Source: Ohtaekwangia sp036503775
GTDB taxonomy: Bacteria; Bacteroidota; Bacteroidia; Cytophagales; Cyclobacteriaceae
Length of the DNA stretch: 64,000 nt
Direction: 5' to 3'
Assembly: GCA_036503775.1 (NCBI GenBank)
Contig: DASXWH010000120.1
Span: forward strand, 1-64,000
A program made the position numbers and the translations under genes. The notes under the pieces were generated by a model. That model was not told where the DNA came from and made no database searches. It saw only the letters and a program-made list of their open reading frames with translations. Of this stretch, positions 1-8,530 are shown piece after piece (position 1 is the first letter of the stretch; the number at the start of each line of letters is the position of its first letter).

Positions 1-90
1 CCCGGTGGCGAGACCTGCAATGTTGATGAATGTGTAACCTTTGTTCCGGGCGAGATTGCGGAAGGCGATCTTGAAATAGTTTCGAAGCAT
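1..90 (-). CDS. N-terminal fragment of MacB/FtsX-type ABC transporter permease
   Basis: The reverse complement from 90 down to 1 reads as an open frame starting with ATG. Its first residues are MLRNYFKIAFRNLARNKGY, followed by TFINIAGLATG, and the frame runs off the window edge. This is the typical start of the large Bacteroidota ABC permeases of the MacB/FtsX type (about 800 residues): a short amphipathic N-terminus followed by the first membrane helix. These proteins work with an ATPase to move lipoproteins, peptides or drugs, or to transduce signals across the inner membrane. Only 30 residues are visible, so the substrate cannot be inferred. Confidence 0.8.
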   Translation of the reverse strand, partial: MLRNYFKIAFRNLARNKGYTFINIAGLATG

Positions 91-96
91 ATTTTA

Positions 97-196
97 AATT
101 CCAGGTTTCAAATTCCAGATGCGGTGCCTATCGATTACAAACTCCGGAGTAAACGTGTATTTAATCCGGAATATGAAACCTGAAATCTGGAATTTA
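97..196. repeat. Inverted pair of AATTCCAG-type heptad repeats
   Basis: The left arm (97-120) contains AATTCCAGGTTTCAAATTCC. The right arm (about 171-196) is its imperfect inverse, with GAAACCTGAAATCTGGAATT. About 50 bases of unrelated DNA separate them. The arms are built from degenerate 7-base units related to AATTCCA. The element fills the upstream side of the ABC permease gene. The rest of the 91-443 gap holds only a small CCCGAT..ATCGGG palindrome (257-272) and the repeat at 334-457. I see no gene there. Confidence 0.6.
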
Positions 197-333
197 TAAG
201 TAGATACCCGGCAAAAGTCAAAAGGTTGCACGCGAAACTGAACTTTCTTTTAGGGTCCCGATGGCTATCGGGGCTGAAATCCGGAATCAGGAATTCGTCA
301 GGGTTTCCTTCCTGAACACCACCACGGTGGGCC

Positions 334-457
334 ATTAGCAATTAACAATTTCAGCTAGCGTAAAAGAACACAAGGATGCACAAAGCTATCCCAGGAGTTC
401 TCTGTGATCGTGATGCACCATGTTAATTGTTAATTGCTAATTGTTAATTGTTAACGG
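334..457. repeat. Heptad array TTAATTG with distal inverse copy
   Basis: Five 7-base units in perfect phase run from 423 to 457: TTAATTG, TTAATTG, CTAATTG, TTAATTG, TTAACGG. An inverse copy, ATTAGCAATTAACAATT, lies at 334-350, so the two could form a long stem with a loop of about 70 nt. The array supplies the stop codon (TAA on the minus strand at 444-446) and the last two or three codons of the Sde182-like gene. Confidence 0.65.
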
Positions 458-1961
458 TAATCACCACACGCTGATAGCGGGTCAGCGGCATCTCACCCGA
501 ATCGGTTGCTTCCAGGATGCAGTGAATGGTTTGACCTTGTTTAGCATCTGCGGGAACAACTACTTCTGTGGACAATGATAAAGGGTCTGAAAAAACGATA
601 TCTCCGCTATAGCTCCCGGTTTTAAATTGCCACCACTTCACCGTGACCTTATCACCATCCGGGTCAATGACTGCTCCTTTGAGTTTGATTTTTTGTCCCG
701 GACGTGCTTTAACATTCAGAGCACCTTTGATGCTTACGGCAGGCTCGTGATTGGCATCTTTATACTGCGGTGTCACAGACCATTTCATGCGTGCCGCAAA
801 ATCACGCTGGGCTGCAGGCCAGAAGTTCGGGAAAGGCGGCCCTGTTTCCGGCTCTGTCGGAAAAGTCATGCCCGGCCCTGGTGTTACCTGCTTTCCTCCC
901 CACCCACCATAAGAACCTTTTTCATAAGCACGCAGTCCGTTGTTGAGCATGTTCATGAATGTAGGATTATCACCCTCACCCAACCATGAACCTTTTTCCT
1001 GAACAGGCATCCAGACTACGTAGCCCATCTTCTTCAGTTCTTCATCCGAATACCCGGATAATCCAAAGTAGTCGAATATATCACCCTTCACCATTTGTTT
1101 GCCATCGCCCCACACACAGTAATACGCTCCGAGCGGTCCGCGACTGGTTACATGGTCTGTCATCCAGGTGGCTGTTGTATACACCAGATTCTCCGGTGTC
1201 GCACGGAGTTGTATTCCATAACTGTAGTTGGGCCCGCCACCCATCTGTCGGTAATCAATTTCAGGCCAGTTGGGTTTAATGTAGTTCGCATAGGTATCGT
1301 CCTGATCCAGTGACGGAAGTAAAATCACTTTCTTCAAAACCTTCGTACGTATCTTCTGCCATTCACTTGTTTTCTCATACTGATCCTGAATCGATTTCAG
1401 CGCACGCGCAATGGTGCTTTGTCCACCCCATGCCGTGATGTACAGCGGCTCCATGTTGTCATCGAGCAGGAGTGATTTAATCAGGTCCGATCCAGGTGTA
1501 TCTTTTGAATAGTCGCCATCAAACTCGATGTTACCGAAACGGATCTTTGATTTTAATTCCTGCGGTGACGGATATGAAGCGTTATGAACTTTGAGGTTCG
1601 GATATACCTTCTCATAGTTTTCTACGATATCATCGATGAACCGCTCACCTTTAGCCCAGCGATACGATTCGCAGGGACATAATTTCAATCCGAAGCGGTT
1701 GTACTCGCGGTTAGGTACTTCACGTTTAGTGCCCTTGCCATCCCCTGTCCAGTGAAACTGACTGCTGGCATAAATGAGTCCTTCTATTTTATAATCCGTG
1801 CTGTACAGCAAAAAGCGGATCATGGAATTGGAATCGTCCAGTTCGGGATCGGCTGTGATGATGATGCGAGGTTTGTTGCGAGTTTTATTCTGAGCAAATG
1901 TTCCGCTGACGCAAATAATCAGGCTTACGAGAAAGAATGAGATTTCGATGAGATTCTTCAT
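444..1961 (-). CDS. Secreted DUF1593 / Sde182-type nucleoside-hydrolase-like protein
   Basis: Predicted exported protein of about 505 residues; I chose the ATG at 1961 (MKNLIEISFF) because it gives a clean signal peptide ending near FAQ. The N-terminal domain begins RIIITADPELDDSNSMIRFL, the calcium-binding D-rich motif of the nucleoside-hydrolase fold as found in the DUF1593/Sde182 'cellulose-binding' family. The C-terminal roughly 90 residues resemble the Ig-like Sde182 C-terminal domain, with PDGD and TDSGE loops. Family members sit in polysaccharide-degradation settings of Bacteroidota, but their substrate is not established. The gene ends inside a heptad array, so its last residues (VITVNN) are partly repeat-encoded. 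Confidence 0.85.
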   Translation of the reverse strand: MKNLIEISFFLVSLIICVSGTFAQNKTRNKPRIIITADPELDDSNSMIRFLLYSTDYKIEGLIYASSQFHWTGDGKGTKREVPNREYNRFGLKLCPCESYRWAKGERFIDDIVENYEKVYPNLKVHNASYPSPQELKSKIRFGNIEFDGDYSKDTPGSDLIKSLLLDDNMEPLYITAWGGQSTIARALKSIQDQYEKTSEWQKIRTKVLKKVILLPSLDQDDTYANYIKPNWPEIDYRQMGGGPNYSYGIQLRATPENLVYTTATWMTDHVTSRGPLGAYYCVWGDGKQMVKGDIFDYFGLSGYSDEELKKMGYVVWMPVQEKGSWLGEGDNPTFMNMLNNGLRAYEKGSYGGWGGKQVTPGPGMTFPTEPETGPPFPNFWPAAQRDFAARMKWSVTPQYKDANHEPAVSIKGALNVKARPGQKIKLKGAVIDPDGDKVTVKWWQFKTGSYSGDIVFSDPLSLSTEVVVPADAKQGQTIHCILEATDSGEMPLTRYQRVVITVNN

Positions 1962-2083
1962 AAATGTGTACAACATACACATTACAAAGAACAGTTAAAA
2001 ATTTAACCTTGTTTTATGGTCATATTTTCTCAACTTTGAGATTCTTTAAAGCCCTCTCCCAATATTCTGGCTTCGTTGCAAAA

Positions 2084-4564
2084 ATGATGAATAATTCTCT
2101 GCGCATTGCGCATTTTACGACAGTTTTAATGTTGAGCATAAAGTTTTGCTCAAGTGCTTTTTCGGTTAACACTCCTTACCGTTTCTATTCCGCAGTCCTC
2201 CCTACACTTGTTTCAATAACTCCTTCAAACTCACATGTTGGAGATACTGTTAAAATAAAGGGTAGTGGATTTAACGCTATAAACTCTTCCGCCAATAGAG
2301 TTTTTTTTGTTAACAGCTGGTTAGTACAACCACCGAATGGTTTTGAGTATGACAGTATTCAAGCGGAAATCCTCTCTGTTACTGATACAACTATATTGGC
2401 AGTCGTACCCATAGGGGCCATATATGGTGATATTTCCGTGTCAGTTAATGAAGAGTATGCAACGTTTACAAACAGGTTGATCTATAATATCATCCCTACC
2501 ATAGGCTCCTTCATTCCTGATACCGGATATCTGGGCGATACCATAACAATAACCGGAACCGGCTTTGACACAGGACATCCCATGTTTAATCATGTCTGGT
2601 TTACCAATGGGAATAACACATCAGCTATCAGCGTCACACCAACCTCAATCCAGGTAATTGTTCCATCTGGTGCGACCAACGGCCCTGTTACCGTTTTTAC
2701 CAACACACCAAGAGTGACCAGTACATTTAATTTTCATATCCTTCCATCGATAACATTCCTGAGCCGTGAGAGCGGTATCGTAGGAGAACAGATAACTATA
2801 TTCGGTAGTGGCTTTGACCCGGATCAAGCAGCACTTTATCAGCTTACTTTTAATGGCACACCTGCAGTGATCACAAGCATTCATTCCACAGGTATGGAAA
2901 CAAGGGTTCCAGTGCGTGCATCTTCAGGCCCGGTACGATTGCTTTATAATAATTCAGAAGTAAAAGGATCGGGTAAATACTTTTGGGTAGTCCCAACAAC
3001 ACCAATAATATCTGAAATCACTCCGGAATCAGGAACCATTGGTACGCCTGTCGTAATCCACGGATCAGGATTTGATCAGGCTGGACCACCTCTTACCGTG
3101 ACATTTGGAGGAGATGCTATTGCCGAAATAGACAGTTATACAGGAACCACCATCTACACAAAGGTTCCTCCAGGCGCTTATCGTGGAACCATTAAAATAA
3201 CATCTGGCGGCAGATCTTCAGAAAACGGTCCATTCTTTCGCGTTGTTGAAACCATTCTTGACATGAAACCAAGTAATGCCCATGTCGGAGACACCATTGT
3301 TGTGACCGGATCTGGTTTTGCCACTTTCCCCTCAGATTACTACACAATTAAATTCCCCAATACAACTATCAATCCGATCGCTGTTACGAATACCACCCTT
3401 ACTTTCGTAGTTCCATCCAGCGCCTCTTCATCATTTGTTCCTGTTATCCCCTCCCTTGGTCATAATATTAACCTACCCCGCATGAACATTATTCCGGTAA
3501 TCACTCGGATCGAACCAGATACTGTTATAGCGGGAAGGCAGACAGAGATTTTTATTCGGGGTTCAGGGATCAGAAGTTCATTTCAAGACATATTTGAGGT
3601 TGTCTTTCCAAACAACGTGCAGCGCAGAATCTCTGATAAGACAGATACATCATTTGTCACCACAGTCCCGCAACTTGTAACCAATGGAACTGTTCCCGTT
3701 TTTGTACGTCTCAATGATTTGTCATCATTAGCGATTAACCTGACGATATTACCCGACACATTCCCATACACACCAAAGCATCCCGAATTTTTATATCCAT
3801 CATCCATTACCACTACATCATTTACCTGTACATGGACCAAATGTTACAGGGCGCTCGGTTATATTCTGGACGTTTCACCTGACAACTTCAGAACCTTTTT
3901 ACCAGGATTCAAATCACTGGTTCTAACGGATACATCCAAAATGATTTCAGGTTTAGAGCCCGGAACAAATTATGTATTCCGACTTCGACCCTATTCAAAT
4001 ACTGACACGGCAGCATACTCATTCACCGTCCTAGTAAAGACTATACCGCTTGCACCTGTGGCGGCTCCCGCTATTGCCGTGGATGGTGGGTTCATCTGCA
4101 GTTGGTCTCCCGTTAAAGGCGCTGAAAGTTATTGGATTGATGTATCAGACAATTCTTTTGATACATTTATTAGTGGCGAAACCACTGAAACATCAATCGG
4201 AGTGGCTATCATTGGCATGGCACCACAATCCCTTAAATATCGGGTCAGGGCTCTAACCAATTGGGGCTCATCAGATTATTCAAACATTGTTTCCATAATA
4301 CTTACGGATGCGGGTAGAGAATCTGTGAAGAAAGCCGTGATGCTCTATCCTAATCCTTCAAATGAATACGTACACATCTCAGGTCTGCAAGTTGCTCCCA
4401 GTGAAACCCTTGTAATTGATGCAAGTGGTAAAATTATACCTGTTACCCTAAGCGAAGCAGACAATATATTTTCCCTTAACATCAGGGCTTTACCAGATGG
4501 GATGTTCATTCTCCAAATGGTTATTAATCAGAAAACGATCCAGCTGAAATTTATTAAGAAGTAG
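2084..4564 (+). CDS. T9SS-exported IPT/TIG-repeat and fibronectin-III surface protein
   Basis: About 826 residues from the ATG at 2084 (MMNNSLRIAHF), chosen because it starts a signal peptide; an in-frame start 120 bases upstream would give an atypical leader. After the signal come about six IPT/TIG Ig-like repeats, each opening with a phrase such as SITPSNSHVGDTVKIKGSGF, where G..GD.V.I.GSGF is the hallmark. Two fibronectin-type-III-like modules follow (the DVSPDNFRTF and DVSDNSFDTF blocks). The protein ends in a type A T9SS sorting domain: VMLYPNPSNEY, then DGMFILQMV and a short basic tail. It should be exported through type IX secretion and anchored or released at the cell surface, probably as an adhesive or scaffolding protein. 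No catalytic domain is visible. Confidence 0.9.
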   Translation: MMNNSLRIAHFTTVLMLSIKFCSSAFSVNTPYRFYSAVLPTLVSITPSNSHVGDTVKIKGSGFNAINSSANRVFFVNSWLVQPPNGFEYDSIQAEILSVTDTTILAVVPIGAIYGDISVSVNEEYATFTNRLIYNIIPTIGSFIPDTGYLGDTITITGTGFDTGHPMFNHVWFTNGNNTSAISVTPTSIQVIVPSGATNGPVTVFTNTPRVTSTFNFHILPSITFLSRESGIVGEQITIFGSGFDPDQAALYQLTFNGTPAVITSIHSTGMETRVPVRASSGPVRLLYNNSEVKGSGKYFWVVPTTPIISEITPESGTIGTPVVIHGSGFDQAGPPLTVTFGGDAIAEIDSYTGTTIYTKVPPGAYRGTIKITSGGRSSENGPFFRVVETILDMKPSNAHVGDTIVVTGSGFATFPSDYYTIKFPNTTINPIAVTNTTLTFVVPSSASSSFVPVIPSLGHNINLPRMNIIPVITRIEPDTVIAGRQTEIFIRGSGIRSSFQDIFEVVFPNNVQRRISDKTDTSFVTTVPQLVTNGTVPVFVRLNDLSSLAINLTILPDTFPYTPKHPEFLYPSSITTTSFTCTWTKCYRALGYILDVSPDNFRTFLPGFKSLVLTDTSKMISGLEPGTNYVFRLRPYSNTDTAAYSFTVLVKTIPLAPVAAPAIAVDGGFICSWSPVKGAESYWIDVSDNSFDTFISGETTETSIGVAIIGMAPQSLKYRVRALTNWGSSDYSNIVSIILTDAGRESVKKAVMLYPNPSNEYVHISGLQVAPSETLVIDASGKIIPVTLSEADNIFSLNIRALPDGMFILQMVINQKTIQLKFIKK

Positions 4565-4578
4565 AAGCTGGCTCAAGC

Positions 4579-5193
4579 TTACTTATCTTCATACTTCACC
4601 ACTTCAACAATAGCATCCGCGGCAACCTTACTCCCTGCAGTTGAGGGATGGAATTCATCCGGGCCATAATAGCTGTAGTCATTTGTTTTTTCGAAATGGG
4701 TTTTCCATATCTTACCTACCGGACATAACAAAGCTCCTGTTTTAGTAGCCGCTTCGGTGTAGTTGCTGATCACACCATCGAAGGTGTAACTGTTAGCGCG
4801 AGAAGGCCACACCATGAAGAAAACCAGTTTCGTATTATGCTTGTCGCATAAGTTTTTGATCCGTTGACCATAGTCGAGTAACATTGTTCTTCCATCGGCC
4901 TGCGAAGAAGGACCTTGTTGTACGATTACATACTGAAACTTTTTACCGGTAATCTTTTTTTGCAGCACGCCATCATTCCAGTGATCCTCGAGCGCATAAT
5001 TCGGATAAGCCAGCATTTCCGTAGTGACCTTTATGCCTCGTCCTTTCGCAGCCTCCTCAACCAGCAATGGAAGGTTGTTGGCGTATGTAAGGCTGTTACC
5101 AACAAACAGAATATGAATGTTCTTCTCGGTATCAAAGGGTGCATTGGAAATACACAGCAGTAAGGAGAGAAAATATATGCAGGATACTTTCAT
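4579..5193 (-). CDS. Secreted SGNH/GDSL-family hydrolase
   Basis: About 204 residues from the ATG at 5193 (MKVSCIYFL), with a signal peptide. SGNH block I is seen as FVGNSLTYANN with Ser as nucleophile, and block V as DEFHPSTAGS with the Asp-x-x-His pair. The central IVQQGPSS may carry the oxyanion residues. Members hydrolyse acyl or acetyl esters, often on polysaccharides or lipids. It converges on the T9SS cargo gene (14 bases between stop codons). The deacylated substrate is not predictable. Confidence 0.85.
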   Translation of the reverse strand: MKVSCIYFLSLLLCISNAPFDTEKNIHILFVGNSLTYANNLPLLVEEAAKGRGIKVTTEMLAYPNYALEDHWNDGVLQKKITGKKFQYVIVQQGPSSQADGRTMLLDYGQRIKNLCDKHNTKLVFFMVWPSRANSYTFDGVISNYTEAATKTGALLCPVGKIWKTHFEKTNDYSYYGPDEFHPSTAGSKVAADAIVEVVKYEDK

Positions 5194-5220
5194 GTGAGAC
5201 AAGATAGGAAAAAGTACAAG

Positions 5221-5255
5221 GTCAACAGTCTACGGTTGACTGTTGATTGTTGGCC
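5221..5255. repeat. Heptad array GTCAACA/GTTGACT
   Basis: Five contiguous 7-base units in perfect phase: GTCAACA, GTCTACG, GTTGACT, GTTGATT, GTTGGCC. CAACAGTC (5223-5230) and GACTGTTG (5238-5245) are exact inverses and can form an 8-bp stem. The array lies 27 bases upstream of the SGNH gene start, between divergent genes. Confidence 0.6.
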
Positions 5256-5447
5256 CTAGACTCATTATAGACAGGAAAAGGTATATTCCTCACACCAATC
5301 GTTGTGAGATAAAAATGCCACACTGTGTTCTCATCGCGGAAAAGAGGCAAACAGACATGTTTGGTATCAAAATTTACCGTGTATGGAGAATTGCCCGTAC
5401 ATGGTTTTATTCCATGTCAGGCGCCACTAAAACTTAAAACAACAACT

Positions 5448-6014
5448 ATGAAAGTCACACTGGTAACCGTAATAGCAGTTCTTATGATGATCGGAGCTGC
5501 GCATGCACAACCTGTCAATATTGGTATCAAAGGCGGGTTAAACGTATTTAACATCAAGGGTGATAACGATGAATCATTTGATCCCAGAACATCTTTTCAC
5601 CTGGGATTGCTGGGGCACATCCACCTCGCTGAAGACTTCGCCTTGCAACCTGAAGTAGTGTATTCTTCACAAGGTGCAAAGTATGGTGATGATCTTAAGC
5701 TCCAACTCGATTACATCAACATTCCTATCCTGTTTCAGTACATGTTCGATAACGGATTCCGGTTACAGGCAGGTCCGCAGGCCGGTATACTTGTCGGGGC
5801 CAAAGCAGATGGTGAAGATGTAAAGGATGGTTTTGAAACACTTGACCTCGGATTAGGTATTGGTGCCAGTTATGTAAATCCCGCTACCAGTTTTGGCGTG
5901 GATGTACGCTATAACCTGGGCTTAAGCAACATCAATGATAATGATGATGTGGATTCCTTTAACCGGGGATTTCAATTAGGCGTGTTCTATTTATTCAGAC
6001 ACCGGTCTAATTAA
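5448..6014 (+). CDS. Outer-membrane beta-barrel protein (PorT/OmpW-like)
   Basis: 188 residues from the ATG at 5448 (MKVTLVTVIAV); the signal peptide ends AHAQ. After it, NIGIKGGLNVFNI followed by alternating amphipathic strands (DFALQPEVVYSSQGAKYG, YINIPILFQYMF, FRLQAGPQAGILVG) is characteristic of the eight-stranded Bacteroidota 'outer membrane beta-barrel' family. The last strand ends in an aromatic residue (LGVFYLF), close to the usual BAM signal. Role unknown; such proteins are often stress-induced or act as porins. Confidence 0.85.
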   Translation: MKVTLVTVIAVLMMIGAAHAQPVNIGIKGGLNVFNIKGDNDESFDPRTSFHLGLLGHIHLAEDFALQPEVVYSSQGAKYGDDLKLQLDYINIPILFQYMFDNGFRLQAGPQAGILVGAKADGEDVKDGFETLDLGLGIGASYVNPATSFGVDVRYNLGLSNINDNDDVDSFNRGFQLGVFYLFRHRSN

Positions 6015-6016
6015 CA

Positions 6017-6065
6017 AATTCCAAGTCCAGGTTCAGGTGAACATGATCACCTGGACCTGGAATTA
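6017..6065. repeat. Palindromic heptad array after barrel gene
   Basis: Seven 7-base units in phase (AATTCCA, AGTCCAG, GTTCAGG, TGAACAT, GATCACC, TGGACCT, GGAATTA), starting 2 bases after a stop codon. The two halves are mostly complementary and would fold into an imperfect hairpin. It may act as a 3' end stabiliser or terminator, but there is no T-tract. Confidence 0.6.
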
Positions 6066-6218
6066 GAGTCAACCCGGCCGTTTTTCATAACGATAGATAA
6101 ATCATTCGCTGATCTTTGTTAGCCTCTTCGGGCTGAATGTCAACTGGTAATTCCTTTTTTTTAAGATTCCTCGCTACGCTAAATATTCTTTTACCTAATA
6201 GTACTTTTAATTTCAAAG

Positions 6219-6226
6219 TACTTTTG
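6219..6226 (+). promoter_or_regulatory. Bacteroidota -7 element TACTTTTG
   Basis: TACTTTTG matches TAnnTTTG exactly and lies 53 bases upstream of the first gene of the 6280-9286 run. No clear TTTG -33 element is visible upstream. Confidence 0.4.
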
Positions 6227-6279
6227 TATATCTTTACCCTCGAAGAGGATGAAGCCTCTGTCTAAATCTATAAATCACC

Positions 6280-6852
6280 ATGAAAACGCAGACAAAACTT
6301 TACCTGTCTATTCTGGGCGTAGCCTTATCGACAGAAATCCTGTTGCTAATACCCTGGCTGGCCATGCAGTTTACGGATGAAGTGCATTGGAGTCCATTTG
6401 ATTTTCTGATTGCAGCTTTACTCCTCTTTCTAACGGGGCTATCCTTTGTCCTGGTGACACGCTTTGTCAGTGATATCATTTATCGCGCTGCAGTGGGACT
6501 GGCATTCGGTACCACTTTATTAATGATCTGGGTTAATCTGGCCGTTGGTCTTATCGGCAGTGGACCAAACTTGGGAAACATATTACTTATGATAGTAGTG
6601 CCCATCGTAGTAGCTGGCACGATCCGCTCACGTATGCGGACCCAAGGTATGGAACGTACCATGTATGTGTCAGCGCTCACGGTAGTATTGATTGCTATCA
6701 TTTCCATACTGATGAACACACCTGAATCTTCAGTCAATTCCACGATCGAGATCGCAGGTGTATGCGGATTATTTGCAGCCCTGTTTGCTGTAGCAGGTTC
6801 ATTGTTCCGGTATGCACCCCTTGAACAAGACCGGGAGAAATCAGAGGGCTAA
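6280..6852 (+). CDS. Multi-pass membrane protein of unknown function
   Basis: 190 residues with about six predicted membrane helices (for example LYLSILGVALSTEILLLIPW and IYRAAVGLAFGTTLLMIW) and a short charged C-terminus. I do not recognise a named family. First gene of a co-directional run reaching the MpaB-like gene at 9286 (gaps of 26, 33, 19 and 22 bases), so it is probably co-transcribed. No catalytic motif is visible. Confidence 0.75.
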   Translation: MKTQTKLYLSILGVALSTEILLLIPWLAMQFTDEVHWSPFDFLIAALLLFLTGLSFVLVTRFVSDIIYRAAVGLAFGTTLLMIWVNLAVGLIGSGPNLGNILLMIVVPIVVAGTIRSRMRTQGMERTMYVSALTVVLIAIISILMNTPESSVNSTIEIAGVCGLFAALFAVAGSLFRYAPLEQDREKSEG

Positions 6853-6878
6853 TATAAAACACATCCTTTCAATAACGC

Positions 6879-7208
6879 ATGACACAAACAAATCCACCAT
6901 CATCATCGCGATGTATTTCATCGGGCATGCGTATGCTGGTGGGAGCAGCTATCGGCTTCGGGGTAATCGCATTTTTTATCTTTCCTACTAATCCTGATCC
7001 GGCATGGAGTAGGTACTGGATGATCAGGCCACTGCTCATCGTTCCGTTTGTCGGTGCTTTGGGCGGTTTGTGTAACCACCTGCTCATTCGTTTTTATTTT
7101 CTCGTGGGTTTAACTAAAACCAAAGCATGGATCCTCAGTGTCGTTATATTCATTATCGGATTATGGATCGGGATTGTTTTGGGATTGGATGGTACCCTGT
7201 GGGATTAA
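6879..7208 (+). CDS. Small membrane protein (KefB-annotated Bacteroidota family)
   Basis: 109 residues with three hydrophobic segments. The pattern GAAIGFGVIAFFIF, then NPDPAWSRYWMIRPLLIVPFVG, matches from memory short Bacteroidota proteins often labelled 'potassium transporter KefB'. The protein lacks the length and the TrkA-N domain of a real KefB transporter, so that label should not be taken as function. Second gene of the 6280-9286 run. Confidence 0.7.
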   Translation: MTQTNPPSSSRCISSGMRMLVGAAIGFGVIAFFIFPTNPDPAWSRYWMIRPLLIVPFVGALGGLCNHLLIRFYFLVGLTKTKAWILSVVIFIIGLWIGIVLGLDGTLWD

Positions 7209-7241
7209 TCGGTTGAACTGCGAAGAATAAAAATACCTGAC

Positions 7242-8099
7242 ATGAACGCACTTTTTATAACACAGATACTGTCTGCCCTACGAAAGACTTCCGGTACACA
7301 TATCGTATGGGATGCAGGAATGGAACTTCTGGCTTTCGGGATCCGTAACATTTTATCATGCGTCTACCCTGCTTTTATTTTTGCCATGCTCATGTTATCC
7401 AAAGTAATTCTTATTCCCGGAATACCACGGTATGACCTGCTGCTGATACTCTGTATTGGCATGCAGGCATTCATGTATTTCATGAAATGGGAAACCGGAG
7501 CCGAGGTATTGGTCATTACACTGTTTCACCTGCTGGGGTTAGCCATGGAGATCTACAAGGTATCCAAAGGCTCATGGTACTATCCTGAATTTGCCTATTC
7601 AAAAGTATATGGCGTTCCCTTATACAGTGGTTTTATGTATGCCAGTGTAGGAAGTTATGTATGTCAGGCCTGGCGATGGCTTTCGCTCCGCATGGAAAAC
7701 TGGCCGGGGATTATTATTGCGGGACTGATCTCTGCCGCTATCTACCTCAACTTTTTTACACACCACTACATCTATGACTTTCGCTGGATCATTACGCTTG
7801 TGCTGATTATCGCTTTCTGGAAAACAAAAGTGACTTACATGGCAAATGGTGTTACACGTAAGATGCCGTTGGTACTGGCATTTTTACTGATCGGATTTTT
7901 CATTTGGATCGGAGAAAATATGGCTACGTTTCTCGGTGCCTGGAAATATGCTTCGCAGCACGAAGGGTGGAAAATGGTAAGCCTGGGAAAAATATCTTCC
8001 TGGTTCTTACTGGTTGTATTAAGTATTGTCATTGTTGTTCAATTGAAATTCACCAAGCATAAAATCACCGGATCAGTTCCTATACCCCGTTCCTCCTAA
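7242..8099 (+). CDS. DUF817 (YoaT-like) integral membrane protein
   Basis: 285 residues with about eight membrane helices. The central stretch reading ETGAEVLVITLFHLLGLAME, then YPEFAYSKVYGVPLYSGFMY, is the signature of DUF817/YoaT. Biochemical function is unknown. Conserved polar residues within helices (E, H, Y) suggest a membrane enzyme or carrier. Third gene of the run, followed by the VanZ-like DUF2809 gene. Confidence 0.85.
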   Translation: MNALFITQILSALRKTSGTHIVWDAGMELLAFGIRNILSCVYPAFIFAMLMLSKVILIPGIPRYDLLLILCIGMQAFMYFMKWETGAEVLVITLFHLLGLAMEIYKVSKGSWYYPEFAYSKVYGVPLYSGFMYASVGSYVCQAWRWLSLRMENWPGIIIAGLISAAIYLNFFTHHYIYDFRWIITLVLIIAFWKTKVTYMANGVTRKMPLVLAFLLIGFFIWIGENMATFLGAWKYASQHEGWKMVSLGKISSWFLLVVLSIVIVVQLKFTKHKITGSVPIPRSS

Positions 8100-8118
8100 C
8101 TCGTCTCTCCTATCTCCT

Positions 8119-8508
8119 ATGATCTTTAATAAAAACTACTTTATTCTGGCCGTACTGATCTTCATCGTGGAGGTGGTGATAGCGCTGTATGTAAAAGACC
8201 AGTTCGTACGTCCCTACCTGGGCGATGTGCTTGTGGTGATCCTCATCTATTGTTTTTGCATGACATTTCTCAGGCTGCCGGTAGTTGCCACGGCACTGGG
8301 TGTTTTGACGTTCGCATTCCTCATTGAATTTCTTCAGTATTTCCGTATGATCGAAATACTCGGTCTGGAAAAATCGACTTTAGCGAGAACCGTGATCGGA
8401 ACTTCATTTGCCGTTGAAGATCTGCTGGCCTATGTAGCTGGCATAGGTGTAGTGTTGGTCGTTGAAAAATACCGGACAAAAAAAATATCACCGCTGAAAA
8501 AAGTGTGA
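8119..8508 (+). CDS. DUF2809 (VanZ-like) membrane protein
   Basis: 129 residues with four membrane helices. YVKDQFVRPYLGDVLVVILI and the later FLIEFLQYFRMIEILGL match DUF2809, a small VanZ-like family. Conserved Arg/Asp in the first loop and Glu/Gln in the third helix are present. Function unknown. It sits between DUF817 and an MpaB-like gene in one probable operon. Confidence 0.85.
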   Translation: MIFNKNYFILAVLIFIVEVVIALYVKDQFVRPYLGDVLVVILIYCFCMTFLRLPVVATALGVLTFAFLIEFLQYFRMIEILGLEKSTLARTVIGTSFAVEDLLAYVAGIGVVLVVEKYRTKKISPLKKV

Positions 8509-8530
8509 GCGTATAATCAGTTGAATACCT

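Noticed and set aside
135..341. Minus-strand 68-residue open frame in the first intergenic region
   Set aside because: It lies across the inverted repeat arms, has no signal, membrane segment or known motif, and its composition follows the repeats.
6879..7208. True KefB potassium/proton antiporter
   Set aside because: 109 residues with three helices and no nucleotide-binding domain cannot be KefB.
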